NCBI GenBank assembly: GCA_934552825.1
Contig: CAKTEQ010000001.1
Coordinates: 372,001 to 436,000, forward strand
Reading direction: 5' to 3'
Source of the DNA: an uncultured Oscillospiraceae bacterium
GTDB taxonomy: Bacteria; Bacillota; Clostridia; Oscillospirales; Oscillospiraceae
Length of the DNA: 64,000 nucleotides
The notes beneath the pieces are model-generated. The model was not told the origin of the DNA. It saw only the letters and a list, made by a program, of their open reading frames with translations, and searched no databases. Within the stretch, counting starts at the first letter, position 1. Every line of letters starts with the position of its first letter. Positions 8,518 to 16,048 of this stretch are shown here, piece after piece. Both the position numbers and the translations under genes were made by a program.

Positions 8518-8994
8518 TCAGTTTTCCTCCTTCAGTTCCTTTATGAGCTCCGCGGCGCTGTCCGGCGTGACCGCGGGATATACCTTGTCGTTCACGGTGA
8601 TGACCGGTGCCAGGCCGCAGGCCCCCAGGCAGGACACCGTCTCCAGGGTGAACATCTGGTCCTCCGTGGTGCGCTTCCCCTCAGGCATCCCCAGCTCCTT
8701 GCGCAGGCGCTCGAGAATGGGTATGCTCTTACGGACGTGGCAGGCTGTGCCGTCGCAAACGCGGATAACGTACTTTCCCTTCGGTTCAAGGGAAAAATTC
8801 TCATAAAACGTAGCAATACTGTATATCCGCGCCTCGCTCATCCTGAGCCGCTGAGAGAGAATGCGGAACGCCTCCCGGGGGAGGTAGCCATACTGCTCCT
8901 GTATGTTCTGGAGCATCGCGATTATCTGGACGGGGTCGCAGCCGTAGCTGTCGATGAGAGAATTGAGCGCGCCGGCGTCAAAGGTCATAGCCAT
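8518..8994 (-). CDS. hydC: Hydrogenase subunit HydC (NuoE-like, thioredoxin-fold [2Fe-2S])
   Basis: 158 aa NuoE-family protein. An N-terminal helical region (IIAMLQNIQEQYGYLPREAF) precedes a thioredoxin-like domain with ligands in CDGTAC and CLGAC. It carries electrons between NADH/flavin in HydB and the HydA chain. The start is taken at 8994 (GAGG 4 bases upstream); an ATG two codons in (8988) is a reasonable alternative. It is the first gene of hydCBA, with two Rex-like boxes 18-92 bases upstream. Confidence 0.95.
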   Translation of the reverse strand: MAMTFDAGALNSLIDSYGCDPVQIIAMLQNIQEQYGYLPREAFRILSQRLRMSEARIYSIATFYENFSLEPKGKYVIRVCDGTACHVRKSIPILERLRKELGMPEGKRTTEDQMFTLETVSCLGACGLAPVITVNDKVYPAVTPDSAAELIKELKEEN

Positions 8995-9011
8995 ATACCT
9001 CGATTCAAAGA

Positions 9012-9029
9012 TTGTTAAAATATTAGCTA
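9012..9029. promoter_or_regulatory. Rex-like operator, proximal to hydC
   Basis: TTGTTAA-AATA-TTAGCTA matches the clostridial Rex pattern TTGTTAA-N4-TTAACAA at 12 of 14 fixed positions. Rex is the NADH/NAD-sensing repressor that commonly controls fermentation and hydrogenase genes. It lies between the presumed promoter and hydC. Confidence 0.55.
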
Positions 9030-9068
9030 TTTGAGTATATACTGTCCGGTGTCAATATTCCATTGACA

Positions 9069-9086
9069 AAGTTAAACAATTAACAA
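9069..9086. promoter_or_regulatory. Rex-like operator, distal to hydC
   Basis: AAGTTAA-ACAA-TTAACAA matches the same pattern at 12 of 14 fixed positions, with one half-site perfect (TTAACAA). It lies 57 bases from the first box, centre to centre. The remainder of the 8995-9461 gap holds the hairpin at 9266-9315 and the phosphoribosyltransferase promoter. I see no gene in 9090-9265. Confidence 0.55.
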
Positions 9087-9265
9087 AGTCGCGAAATATT
9101 GTGCAAATCGTCTAAGGCACAGCGTCCCAGCTCCCGTTCAAAAGACGAAACAACGGATTTTCTCCTGAAATATAGTCAATTTGCATTATGATGCCCGGAA
9201 AAATCTAAGCGTCTGTTTACTGTTTTGATGAAATCTGACGGCAAAACACACAAAATTTTTACAGT

Positions 9266-9315
9266 AAAAAAGCCGCCAAATCCCCACGCTGCAAGGCTTC
9301 GGGGCAGCAGGCGGC
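9266..9315 (-). terminator. Terminator-like hairpin with no assigned gene
   Basis: GCCGCC (9272-9277) pairs with GGCGGC (9310-9315), with an inner GCTGC/GCAGC pairing. On the minus strand it is followed by six T. It looks like an intrinsic terminator for a minus-strand transcript, yet no coding sequence lies just upstream on that strand, so it may end a small RNA or leftover read-through. Confidence 0.45.
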
Positions 9316-9381
9316 GTTAGTTTTGTCTAATTGTCACAAACACAGCTTTTACGGCGCTTTCCCCTCTTCTTTGCCAGGCAA

Positions 9382-9410
9382 TTGACAATCTGTTCAAAAA
9401 GTGACATAAT
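9382..9410 (+). promoter_or_regulatory. Promoter of the phosphoribosyltransferase gene
   Basis: TTGACA (9382-9387), 17 bases, CATAAT (9405-9410). The resulting leader of about 45 bases is too short for a purine riboswitch. Confidence 0.75.
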
Positions 9411-9461
9411 AGCACGGTAAATTTGTACGGAGTTTTCCGCCGTTCGGAGGTAATTATTATC

Positions 9462-10019
9462 ATGATGAGATATCCCATTAAGGTCGCCGGGCTGGACAGA
9501 GAGCTGCCCATATGCAGGGTCAACGACGAGCTTTATATCGCCGGCTTCGTAATCTTCGGCGATGTGGAGCTGACCGTGGAGTGCGCCAAGGCTCTCAACG
9601 CCCGTGTTCCGGACTATGACTATGCCATCACTGCCGAGGCCAAGGGCATCCCCCTCATCCACGAGATGACCCGCCAAAGCGGCAGAAATAAATATATTCT
9701 CGCCCGCAAAGCACCGAAACTGTATATGACCAAAGTCTTTGCCCACGACGTAAAATCCATCACCACAGAGAAGGAGCAGAAGCTCTATCTTGACCAGGAG
9801 GACGTGGACCTCATGAAGGGTAAGCGTATCCTCATCGTGGACGACGTCATTTCCACAGGCGCGTCTCTTCAGGCGCTGGAGGATTTGGTGAACGACGCGG
9901 GCGGCAACATCGTCGGCAAGGCGACTATCCTCGCCGAGGGCAATGCCCAGGGGAGAGACGATATAATCTTCCTCGCCCCCCTGCCCACCTTCAACCCGGA
10001 CGGGACTATAAAAGAATAA
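9462..10019 (+). CDS. Purine-type phosphoribosyltransferase
   Basis: 185 aa from ATG 9462 (a second ATG follows at 9465; GGAGG lies 11 bases upstream). Type I phosphoribosyltransferase fold with the PRPP loop ILIVDDVISTGAS and an upstream loop ITAEAKGIPLIHEM resembling adenine/xanthine phosphoribosyltransferases. It transfers ribose-5-phosphate from PRPP to a nucleobase in purine salvage. Which base is used cannot be read from sequence: the N-terminus resembles Apt/Xpt-like proteins of Clostridia. It has its own promoter and terminator, so it is monocistronic. Confidence 0.88.
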   Translation: MMRYPIKVAGLDRELPICRVNDELYIAGFVIFGDVELTVECAKALNARVPDYDYAITAEAKGIPLIHEMTRQSGRNKYILARKAPKLYMTKVFAHDVKSITTEKEQKLYLDQEDVDLMKGKRILIVDDVISTGASLQALEDLVNDAGGNIVGKATILAEGNAQGRDDIIFLAPLPTFNPDGTIKE

Positions 10020-10031
10020 TTTGAAATGCCG

Positions 10032-10069
10032 AAAGCGGCTGCCGGAAAATATCCGGCAGCCGCTTTTTA
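10032..10069 (+). terminator. Rho-independent terminator after the phosphoribosyltransferase gene
   Basis: A 15-bp perfect stem (10032-10046 with 10052-10066), loop AAATA, followed by T residues. It abuts the stop codon of the convergent pfkA gene and may also slow that transcript. Confidence 0.88.
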
Positions 10070-11041
10070 ATTTACTCTCCGTTCCTTGCAGCTCACCGCG
10101 CTTACGGCGTTCATGAGCTCAGGGTCAAGGCGTTTTTCCATGCTCAGAGCCGAGGCGATAGGCATATCCACGACCCGGTTGTCCCTCACGGCGACTACCC
10201 TGTTTCCTTCCCCTTCCATGAGTATTCGCACCGCCCGGTGCCCCATGCGCAGGGCAAATATCCTGTCCATCGCCGTGGGCGCGCCGCCCCTCTGGACGTG
10301 CCCCAGAACGGTGAGCCGCGTCTCAACGCCGGTCTCACGGCTTATCCTCCCGGCAGCCTCCGCCGCCCGCAGGCGGCTGCCCTCAGCCGCTATGACAATG
10401 CTGTGATTGCCTCTGTGCTCACTGATGGGGCGGATCAGGTCGTTTTCAATATCCGTCTCCCGCTCCGGGATAAGCACCGCTGCGGCGCCGCTCGCCGCCG
10501 CCACGTCCAAGGCGAGAAATCCGGTTCTGTGACCCATTACCTCCACGACGCTGCACCTGTGATGGCTCTCCGAGGTGTCCCGCAGGCGGTCCACCGCGGA
10601 CACCGCAACGTTGCTCGCCGTGTCAAAGCCGATAGAGTATGACGTGCAGGATACGTCGTTGTCGATAGTGCACGGGATGCCCACAGTAGGTATTCCAAGG
10701 CCGCTGAGCTTCTCCGCACCTCTGAAGGACCCGTCGCCCCCCAGCACCACAAGCGCGTCCAGCCCCAGCCTTTTGGCGTTCTCTGCCCCCTGAAGCTGTG
10801 CCTGCCGTGTTTTGAACTCCGGGCAGCGCGCCGTATACAGCAGAGTCCCGCCCCGCTGTATCACACCGCTGACGCTCTCTCCCGTCAGCGGGATCACGTC
10901 TCCATCGAGCAGTCCCCGGTATCCGTTTCTGATGCCGAGGCACACGGCGCCCGCTCTTTCGGCGCTGCGGACGACAGCCCGTATCGCGGCGTTCATGCCC
11001 GGCGCGTCACCGCCTGAGGTAAGTATGCCTATCCTTTTCAT
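10067..11041 (-). CDS. pfkA: 6-phosphofructokinase
   Basis: 324 aa from ATG at 11039-11041 with GGGAGGAG directly upstream. Group A phosphofructokinase: ILTSGGDAPGMNAAIR at the N-terminus, GGDGS at 101-105, TIDND at 125-129, and MGHRTGFLA. It phosphorylates fructose 6-phosphate in glycolysis. By E. coli numbering, residue 104 is Gly, as in ATP-using enzymes, but residue 124 is Cys rather than Gly (ATP type) or Lys (PPi type). ATP is the likelier donor. It lies 25 bases after mnmE in the same direction. Confidence 0.94.
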   Translation of the reverse strand: MKRIGILTSGGDAPGMNAAIRAVVRSAERAGAVCLGIRNGYRGLLDGDVIPLTGESVSGVIQRGGTLLYTARCPEFKTRQAQLQGAENAKRLGLDALVVLGGDGSFRGAEKLSGLGIPTVGIPCTIDNDVSCTSYSIGFDTASNVAVSAVDRLRDTSESHHRCSVVEVMGHRTGFLALDVAAASGAAAVLIPERETDIENDLIRPISEHRGNHSIVIAAEGSRLRAAEAAGRISRETGVETRLTVLGHVQRGGAPTAMDRIFALRMGHRAVRILMEGEGNRVVAVRDNRVVDMPIASALSMEKRLDPELMNAVSAVSCKERRVN

Positions 11042-11066
11042 GCTCCTCCCGTCCCGCAGGACTCTT

Positions 11067-12440
11067 CTATTTTCCCACACAGAAGCGGGCAAATATCTCG
11101 CTGACTATATCCTGAGAAACACTGCGCCCCGTTATCTCCCCGAGAGCGCCCATGCTTATCTCCACATCGCTCATTACAGCGTCGGGCGTAAGTCCCATCT
11201 CCAGAGCCTCCATAGCTCCCCGTACGCTCGTCTCTGCCCGGCGCACCGCTTCCTGCTGGCGCACATTTGTAATTATCTCTCCGCCGCATGGGCTGCCGGT
11301 TTCAGGCAGTGCGTCCCTCACAGCGCTCTCAAGGGCTTCTATGCCCGCCCCCAGCGCCGCGCTCATCACGACGCTTTCGCCGAAGCGCTCCTCCACCCGG
11401 CTCTGCGTTTCCGGAAGAATGCCCAGGTCGCTCTTGTTCAGCACTGGTATGACTTTTTCCGCCCCCGACGCCGCGGCGTCCATGGCGGCAAGATCACTCA
11501 CGGAGAGCTCACGGCTGCCGTCAATGACGAGTACGATGATCTCCGCCTCTTCGGCGGCTTTCACAGAGCGCTTTATACCGATGCGCTCCACCCGGTCGTC
11601 GCTGGTACGGATGCCCGCCGTGTCAATAAGGCGCAGCCTCCCCCCGGCGAAGGACACCGTCTCCTCCAGGGTGTCACGGGTGGTCCCGGCGATATCCGTG
11701 ACTATCGCCCGCTCATAGCCTACAAGGGAGTTGAGCAGCGTACTTTTGCCGCTGTTGGGGCTGCCGATTATGGCTGTCGGCACACCGTTTTTGAGATATG
11801 TTCCCCGCCGGAATGTTCCAGAGAGCTCTGCGAGTGACTCCGCGGCGGCGCCGAGCACCTCACGCATTTCATCCCGCTCCACGTCCTCCACATCCTCATC
11901 AGGGTAGTCCACCACAGCCTGAAAGCGGGCCGTCATGGCGAGGAGCTGCTCATATATACCGTCCACACGCCGCCTGACCGCGCCCTCCAGCTGCCCGACG
12001 GCGTTGCGCGCCGCCTGAGTGCTCTCCGCGTCGATGAGGTCAACAACACTCTCCGCCGCAGTGAGGTCCATGCGCCCGTTGAGAAATGCCCGTTTTGTGA
12101 ATTCACCGGGGCCCGCCGGGCGCGCGCCGTTTTCCGTCAGGGCGAGCATCGTCTCCCGAAGAACCGCGGGCGAACCGTGGCAGTGGATCTCGCAGCACTC
12201 CTCCCCCGTGTAGCTGTTGGGGGCGCGGGTCACGACGGCGAGGACCATGTCTATGGTCTCCTCTTCCCGGTCCAGGAGGCGGCAATAGACCATCTTTCTG
12301 TTTTCGCTGTCTTCAAAAGACTTACCGCTCACAGGGCGCAGAAACCTGCCTGCAAGCGCAGCCGCGCCGGCGCCGGAAAGGCGCACGATGCCTATCGCAC
12401 CGGGCAGGCCCGTGGCTACCGCGGCAATAATATCTGACAT
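11067..12440 (-). CDS. mnmE: tRNA modification GTPase MnmE
   Basis: 457 aa. An N-terminal folate-binding domain (TGLPGAIGIVRLSG, YTGEECCEIHCHGSPAV), then a central G domain with P-loop GSPNSGKST, GTTRDT and NKSD, then the C-terminal FCVGK motif holding the catalytic-loop Cys. Together with MnmG (39248-41107 here) it installs the carboxymethylaminomethyl group on wobble U34 of certain tRNAs. The start ATG has GGAG 10 bases upstream. It is the first gene of mnmE-pfkA, away from its common neighbour mnmG. Confidence 0.97.
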   Translation of the reverse strand: MSDIIAAVATGLPGAIGIVRLSGAGAAALAGRFLRPVSGKSFEDSENRKMVYCRLLDREEETIDMVLAVVTRAPNSYTGEECCEIHCHGSPAVLRETMLALTENGARPAGPGEFTKRAFLNGRMDLTAAESVVDLIDAESTQAARNAVGQLEGAVRRRVDGIYEQLLAMTARFQAVVDYPDEDVEDVERDEMREVLGAAAESLAELSGTFRRGTYLKNGVPTAIIGSPNSGKSTLLNSLVGYERAIVTDIAGTTRDTLEETVSFAGGRLRLIDTAGIRTSDDRVERIGIKRSVKAAEEAEIIVLVIDGSRELSVSDLAAMDAAASGAEKVIPVLNKSDLGILPETQSRVEERFGESVVMSAALGAGIEALESAVRDALPETGSPCGGEIITNVRQQEAVRRAETSVRGAMEALEMGLTPDAVMSDVEISMGALGEITGRSVSQDIVSEIFARFCVGK

Positions 12441-12464
12441 AAGCTATCATCTCCAGTCCCGGCT

Positions 12465-12493
12465 ATTTTATCACAGGGCGGGCGTATTTTGAA
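12465..12493 (-). promoter_or_regulatory. Probable mnmE promoter
   Basis: Minus-strand TTCAAA (12488-12493), 17 bases, TAAAAT (12465-12470). The -35 is weak (4 of 6). Confidence 0.45.
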
Positions 12494-12504
12494 CACGTTT
12501 TTCC

Positions 12505-12538
12505 AAAAGAGATGCCCGGACGAAGAACGTCCGGGCAT
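12505..12538 (-). terminator. Terminator of the GntR-ABC operon
   Basis: An 11-bp stem ATGCCCGGACG (12512-12522) pairing with 12528-12538, followed on the minus strand by CTCTTTT. It lies 10 bases past the permease stop. Confidence 0.8.
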
Positions 12539-12548
12539 TCGCCGTTTT

Positions 12549-14474
12549 TCAGTTGAAACTCTCGACCACTTCCGTCGCCGACATCACATCGTCGCCGGTG
12601 TAGGTGTAGGTATAGGACTCGTCGTAATAATAGTTGCTGCCGCTGATAGTCTCGAGCGCGTCCATATCGTAGCCGATCTCTTTCATCGCCGCAAGAGTGT
12701 TGACGGAGTCTTTCGTGATGTCCAGATATATCCCGTAGTACGTACGGGTACCGTCATCATTCTTTACCTCGGTGTCGATGCTCACGTGGTCCACATAATA
12801 GTTGTCATTGTGCTCCCTGCCGGATATCGCCCAGACTCTGCCGATATTGCCCTGCAGGGCATCCTTCTTCATGGCTTCGTAAACAAGCTGAGCCTGATCA
12901 AAGTCCATGTGGAAGCTCGTGTTGCTGCCGTTTATAGCTGCATAGGTTATATCGTAATTCTCTCCCAGGTCGATGCGCCGCAGTATCTGCTCCGGCTCGT
13001 TGCACATGGCCAGATATTTGCCCGGCACCGTGGAGACGTCCTTTTCCATATCCTCCGTCACGGGGACACCATAGTAGCAGCGCAGCAGGGTATTCCCGTT
13101 TTTCAGAGTGTAGTAAATGCGGATGGCGAAATAATCCTGCTCCGCGAATTGGCCCTCATCGTTATAGACGAAGGTGGGGTTACTGTCGCTCGCCATTATC
13201 TCATCCTTGTTGGCAAGTATCATGCTGTGCAGCGCCAGCACGTCCTCCAAATCTGCGGGGTCGTTAACTTCCGCATCGTAGAAGTAGCCCGTGCTGTTGA
13301 TGAGCGCGCTCTGTATATCCGCTCCGTCCGGTATTCTGTTTTCTATGCCGAACACATCCGCCCGGGTCACGCACATAACAGCGATTATTGTGACGAAAAC
13401 TATGCCCATACCGCCGAAGGTACGCTTCGTGAACACGTGGAGGGACTTCCTTATTAGCATCTCGCCGGCAATGTAGCCCACCGCCGCGGCGATAAGCATC
13501 CATATGATGAGCGCCGCGAACTCGCCCGTCACCAGTGTTGAGCCGTTCTGCGTGGTGAACACGGAGAAAAGCACAAGACCCACAGTTATCGCCATGCCGA
13601 AGCTCAGGCAATACTTGAACACCGGCTTTAAGCACTTCACAGCCACCACGTCTCCCGCAGCTTCGCTGCGCCGGCGGCGGTAAATGAGCACTGCCGCCGC
13701 GGCAATAACGACACCTGCGGCGAGGTAAATCCCGGGAAGAGCCCAGTTTTCCATAGTGACGACCCCGATGTCCATCTCCGGAACATAAGCGTAATTCGTC
13801 ACCGGGTATACCAGCAGCTCATACATGGGAGACAAGACCCCCAGCACGGTATCCCCGGATATCTCAACGCCGAAAAGGAGCAGCGAACCTATGCTGCGCA
13901 CCACAAACTCCACGACTATCACGAGGAAATTTACTATCACATACAGCACCGGCTGGATCACGATATGCCCAGTAAATGTCGCGCAGATAGCGCCCACAGA
14001 GAAGAACAGTACGCTGACGCAGGTTATCATATAGAGCCATGTGAGCACCGGCATTATCAGGCTGTTCCCCATCACCGCGCCCACGATGCAGGTGATCGCC
14101 GCCGTTATCAGGTGGGGGCCAAAGGAGAATATCAGCCCTGAAATATAGCTTGAGAGGAAGAGTCCCTCCCTGCGCACCGGCATGGAATGATATAGGCTGA
14201 CGCTCTTCGCTGATTGCATATAACTGAACACCACCATGGCTGTCATTATGCTGTATATAAACGCCATTATGGGCACCGCGCTGTCACACAGCCCGATAAT
14301 ATGGTTGCTCATTGATACCGCCCGCCCCACCGTGTCCACGTTGTCGACCGATATGATAAGACCATAGGGCATGATGAGGAACCACACGAAAAGATATACC
14401 GCCCACAGGGGCCAGAACCTTGTAATATTTTTTCTGATTACGGTCTTGTTAAAGAACGATATCTTTGACTGCAT
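12549..14474 (-). CDS. ABC transporter permease (ABC-2 type, large)
   Basis: 641 aa from ATG at 14472-14474, chosen because GGAGG lies just upstream; it overlaps the end of the ATPase gene by 26 bases. About six or seven hydrophobic helices occupy the first 270 residues, with a further pair at about 290-350. A hydrophilic, acidic C-terminal half (about 375-641) follows with no motif I recognise. Its place in a GntR(YtrA)-ATPase-permease operon suggests an exporter for cell-envelope stress or antimicrobial peptides, by analogy with the Bacillus ytr operon. The substrate is unknown. Confidence 0.85.
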   Translation of the reverse strand: MQSKISFFNKTVIRKNITRFWPLWAVYLFVWFLIMPYGLIISVDNVDTVGRAVSMSNHIIGLCDSAVPIMAFIYSIMTAMVVFSYMQSAKSVSLYHSMPVRREGLFLSSYISGLIFSFGPHLITAAITCIVGAVMGNSLIMPVLTWLYMITCVSVLFFSVGAICATFTGHIVIQPVLYVIVNFLVIVVEFVVRSIGSLLLFGVEISGDTVLGVLSPMYELLVYPVTNYAYVPEMDIGVVTMENWALPGIYLAAGVVIAAAAVLIYRRRRSEAAGDVVAVKCLKPVFKYCLSFGMAITVGLVLFSVFTTQNGSTLVTGEFAALIIWMLIAAAVGYIAGEMLIRKSLHVFTKRTFGGMGIVFVTIIAVMCVTRADVFGIENRIPDGADIQSALINSTGYFYDAEVNDPADLEDVLALHSMILANKDEIMASDSNPTFVYNDEGQFAEQDYFAIRIYYTLKNGNTLLRCYYGVPVTEDMEKDVSTVPGKYLAMCNEPEQILRRIDLGENYDITYAAINGSNTSFHMDFDQAQLVYEAMKKDALQGNIGRVWAISGREHNDNYYVDHVSIDTEVKNDDGTRTYYGIYLDITKDSVNTLAAMKEIGYDMDALETISGSNYYYDESYTYTYTGDDVMSATEVVESFN

Positions 14475-15342
14475 AGTCCTCACCTCCCAGTTCATAGATA
14501 AATATCTCTTCCAGTGTCAGCGGCAGCACGTCCACAAAGAGCGGCGAGACTGTGGCAAGTATATTCGTCACCGTCTCCCGGTTCCCCCGGAGAATAAGCG
14601 TTGTAACTCTGCCCACGTCCGTGCGTCCCAGCACCTGAAGGTTTCCCGGCAGATCAGTCCCCTCCCGGAGCACTATCTGCACTTTTGAAATATTGTCCTG
14701 AAGCTCGTCAAGGCTGCGTTCAAGTATCATCTTCCCGTGGTTCATGATGCCCACATGGTCGCACACGTCCTCCAGCTCCCGCAGGTTGTGGGAGGAGATA
14801 AGCACCGTCGTGCCATGCTCGGTGACATCGCTCATGATCAGGCTCCACACCTGACGCCGCATCACCGGGTCAAGCCCGTCCACCGGCTCGTCCAGGATCA
14901 TTAACTCCGGACGGCAGCTGAGCGCCAGCCAGAACGCCACCTGCTTCTGCATCCCCTTGGAAAGGCGCCGTATAGGGCGCTTATCATCAATATTGAACAC
15001 GTAGCGCAGCTTTTTATAGCGTTCCATGTCAAAATTGGGGTATATCCCCCTGTAAAACCGCATCATATCCCGGGTCGTCGCCTGAAGGAAATAATACACA
15101 TCGTCAGAAATATATGCTATCCGCGCTTTCACCGCTGGGTTCTCCCAGACGGGCTCGCCATCCACGGTTATCTCTCCGTAGTCCGGCTTGAAAATGCCCA
15201 TGAGGCAGCGTATCACCGTGCTTTTGCCCGCGCCGTTTGGCCCCACAAGCCCGTAAATCGCGCCGCTGGGAACGTTTATATCCACGCCGTCAAGAGCCTT
15301 GAAGCCGTCAAAGCTCTTGGTAACGCCGCTGACCTTTATCAT
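14449..15342 (-). CDS. ABC transporter ATP-binding protein
   Basis: 297 aa. Walker A GPNGAGKST, signature region RLSKGMQKQVAFWLALS, Walker B LMILDEPVDGLD, and switch His in SSHNLRE. The signature LSKGM departs from LSGGQ, as in many bacitracin/YtrB-type exporters. It is cytoplasmic and powers the permease encoded next. Its start overlaps the GntR stop (ATGA), so translation is probably coupled. Confidence 0.94.
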   Translation of the reverse strand: MIKVSGVTKSFDGFKALDGVDINVPSGAIYGLVGPNGAGKSTVIRCLMGIFKPDYGEITVDGEPVWENPAVKARIAYISDDVYYFLQATTRDMMRFYRGIYPNFDMERYKKLRYVFNIDDKRPIRRLSKGMQKQVAFWLALSCRPELMILDEPVDGLDPVMRRQVWSLIMSDVTEHGTTVLISSHNLRELEDVCDHVGIMNHGKMILERSLDELQDNISKVQIVLREGTDLPGNLQVLGRTDVGRVTTLILRGNRETVTNILATVSPLFVDVLPLTLEEIFIYELGGEDYAVKDIVL

Positions 15343-15719
15343 ATTTCGTCCACCTCTCTCTCGTTATATACCCTCTCAACATACGCCTTCACGACGGCAG
15401 GATCCGCCCCTGCAATCTTCAGCTCTTCCACAACTCTTTCAAGCTCATCGAGCAGCTCCAGCCGCCGCTGATCCGCGGCCTCCTCCGGGCGGGCTGCAAA
15501 GCTACCCTTCCCGGGCAGGGAATATATGCAGCCCTCAGCCTCCAGCTCCCTGTATGCCCGCTGGATGGTATTCGGATTTATCTGCAGGCTGGTCGCGAGA
15601 TCCCGCACGGAGGGCAGCTTCTCCTTCTCCGATATGGCGCCCGTGAGAATGAGTCTGCGCAGCTGATCCTTTATCTGCTCATATATAGGACGTGAATCCC
15701 TGTAATTCAGACTTATCAA
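15339..15719 (-). CDS. GntR-family regulator, YtrA type
   Basis: 126 aa. A short GntR protein: winged HTH at about 10-75 (PIYEQIKDQLRRLILTGAI, LPSVRDLATSLQINPNTIQR, GKGSF), then a ~45-residue helical tail instead of a large effector domain, as in the YtrA subfamily. It is the first gene of the operon with the ABC ATPase and permease, behind a promoter whose start site is covered by a near-perfect inverted repeat, so autorepression is likely. Confidence 0.93.
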   Translation of the reverse strand: MISLNYRDSRPIYEQIKDQLRRLILTGAISEKEKLPSVRDLATSLQINPNTIQRAYRELEAEGCIYSLPGKGSFAARPEEAADQRRLELLDELERVVEELKIAGADPAVVKAYVERVYNEREVDEI

Positions 15720-15750
15720 CTACACCACTCCTTTTAATTCGCATGTGCAT

Positions 15751-15779
15751 TAACTGTTCTATGTGTCATAGTACAGTTA
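15751..15779. promoter_or_regulatory. GntR operator (29-bp inverted repeat)
   Basis: TAACTGTTCTATG (15751-15763) and CATAGTACAGTTA (15767-15779) are inverted copies with one mismatch in 13, separated by TGT. The repeat begins at the last base of the -10 element and covers the expected transcription start, a position suited to repression. Confidence 0.8.
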
Positions 15780-15807
15780 GCATACTATCCCAGCTGCAGT
15801 TTGTCAA
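15779..15807 (-). promoter_or_regulatory. Promoter of the GntR-ABC operon
   Basis: Minus-strand TTGACA (15802-15807), 17 bases, TATGCT (15779-15784). Confidence 0.8.
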
Positions 15808-15843
15808 TACCTCATTTTATAACTCACGATGTAAATTTTCTGG

Positions 15844-15872
15844 TATACATTAGAGGGTATCTGTGTTATACT
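15844..15872 (+). promoter_or_regulatory. Probable rnjA promoter
   Basis: TATACA (15844-15849), 17 bases, TATACT (15867-15872) with an extended TGT just before the -10. It leaves a leader of about 170 bases before rnjA. The leader contains an AGCGTG/CACGCT hairpin and a longer pairing of GACCTG with CAGGTC, and no open frame I can support. Confidence 0.5.
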
Positions 15873-16048
15873 GTTAGGGATACATTGATATTGAGCGTGG
15901 GACACGCTGATATATATACTTAAACCCAACAACCGAAAACGGCGTTAATTCGACCTGACTATTTTGTATTTCTCCGGCGAAGCAGGGCTTGGAGGATACC
16001 GGCAGGTCTGAATTTGTTTCGCTTTTTTCACCGAAAGAAAGGATTTTT

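Noticed and set aside
9411..9461. Purine riboswitch ahead of the phosphoribosyltransferase
   Set aside because: The leader from the visible promoter is about 45 bases and lacks the three-way junction sequences of purine aptamers.
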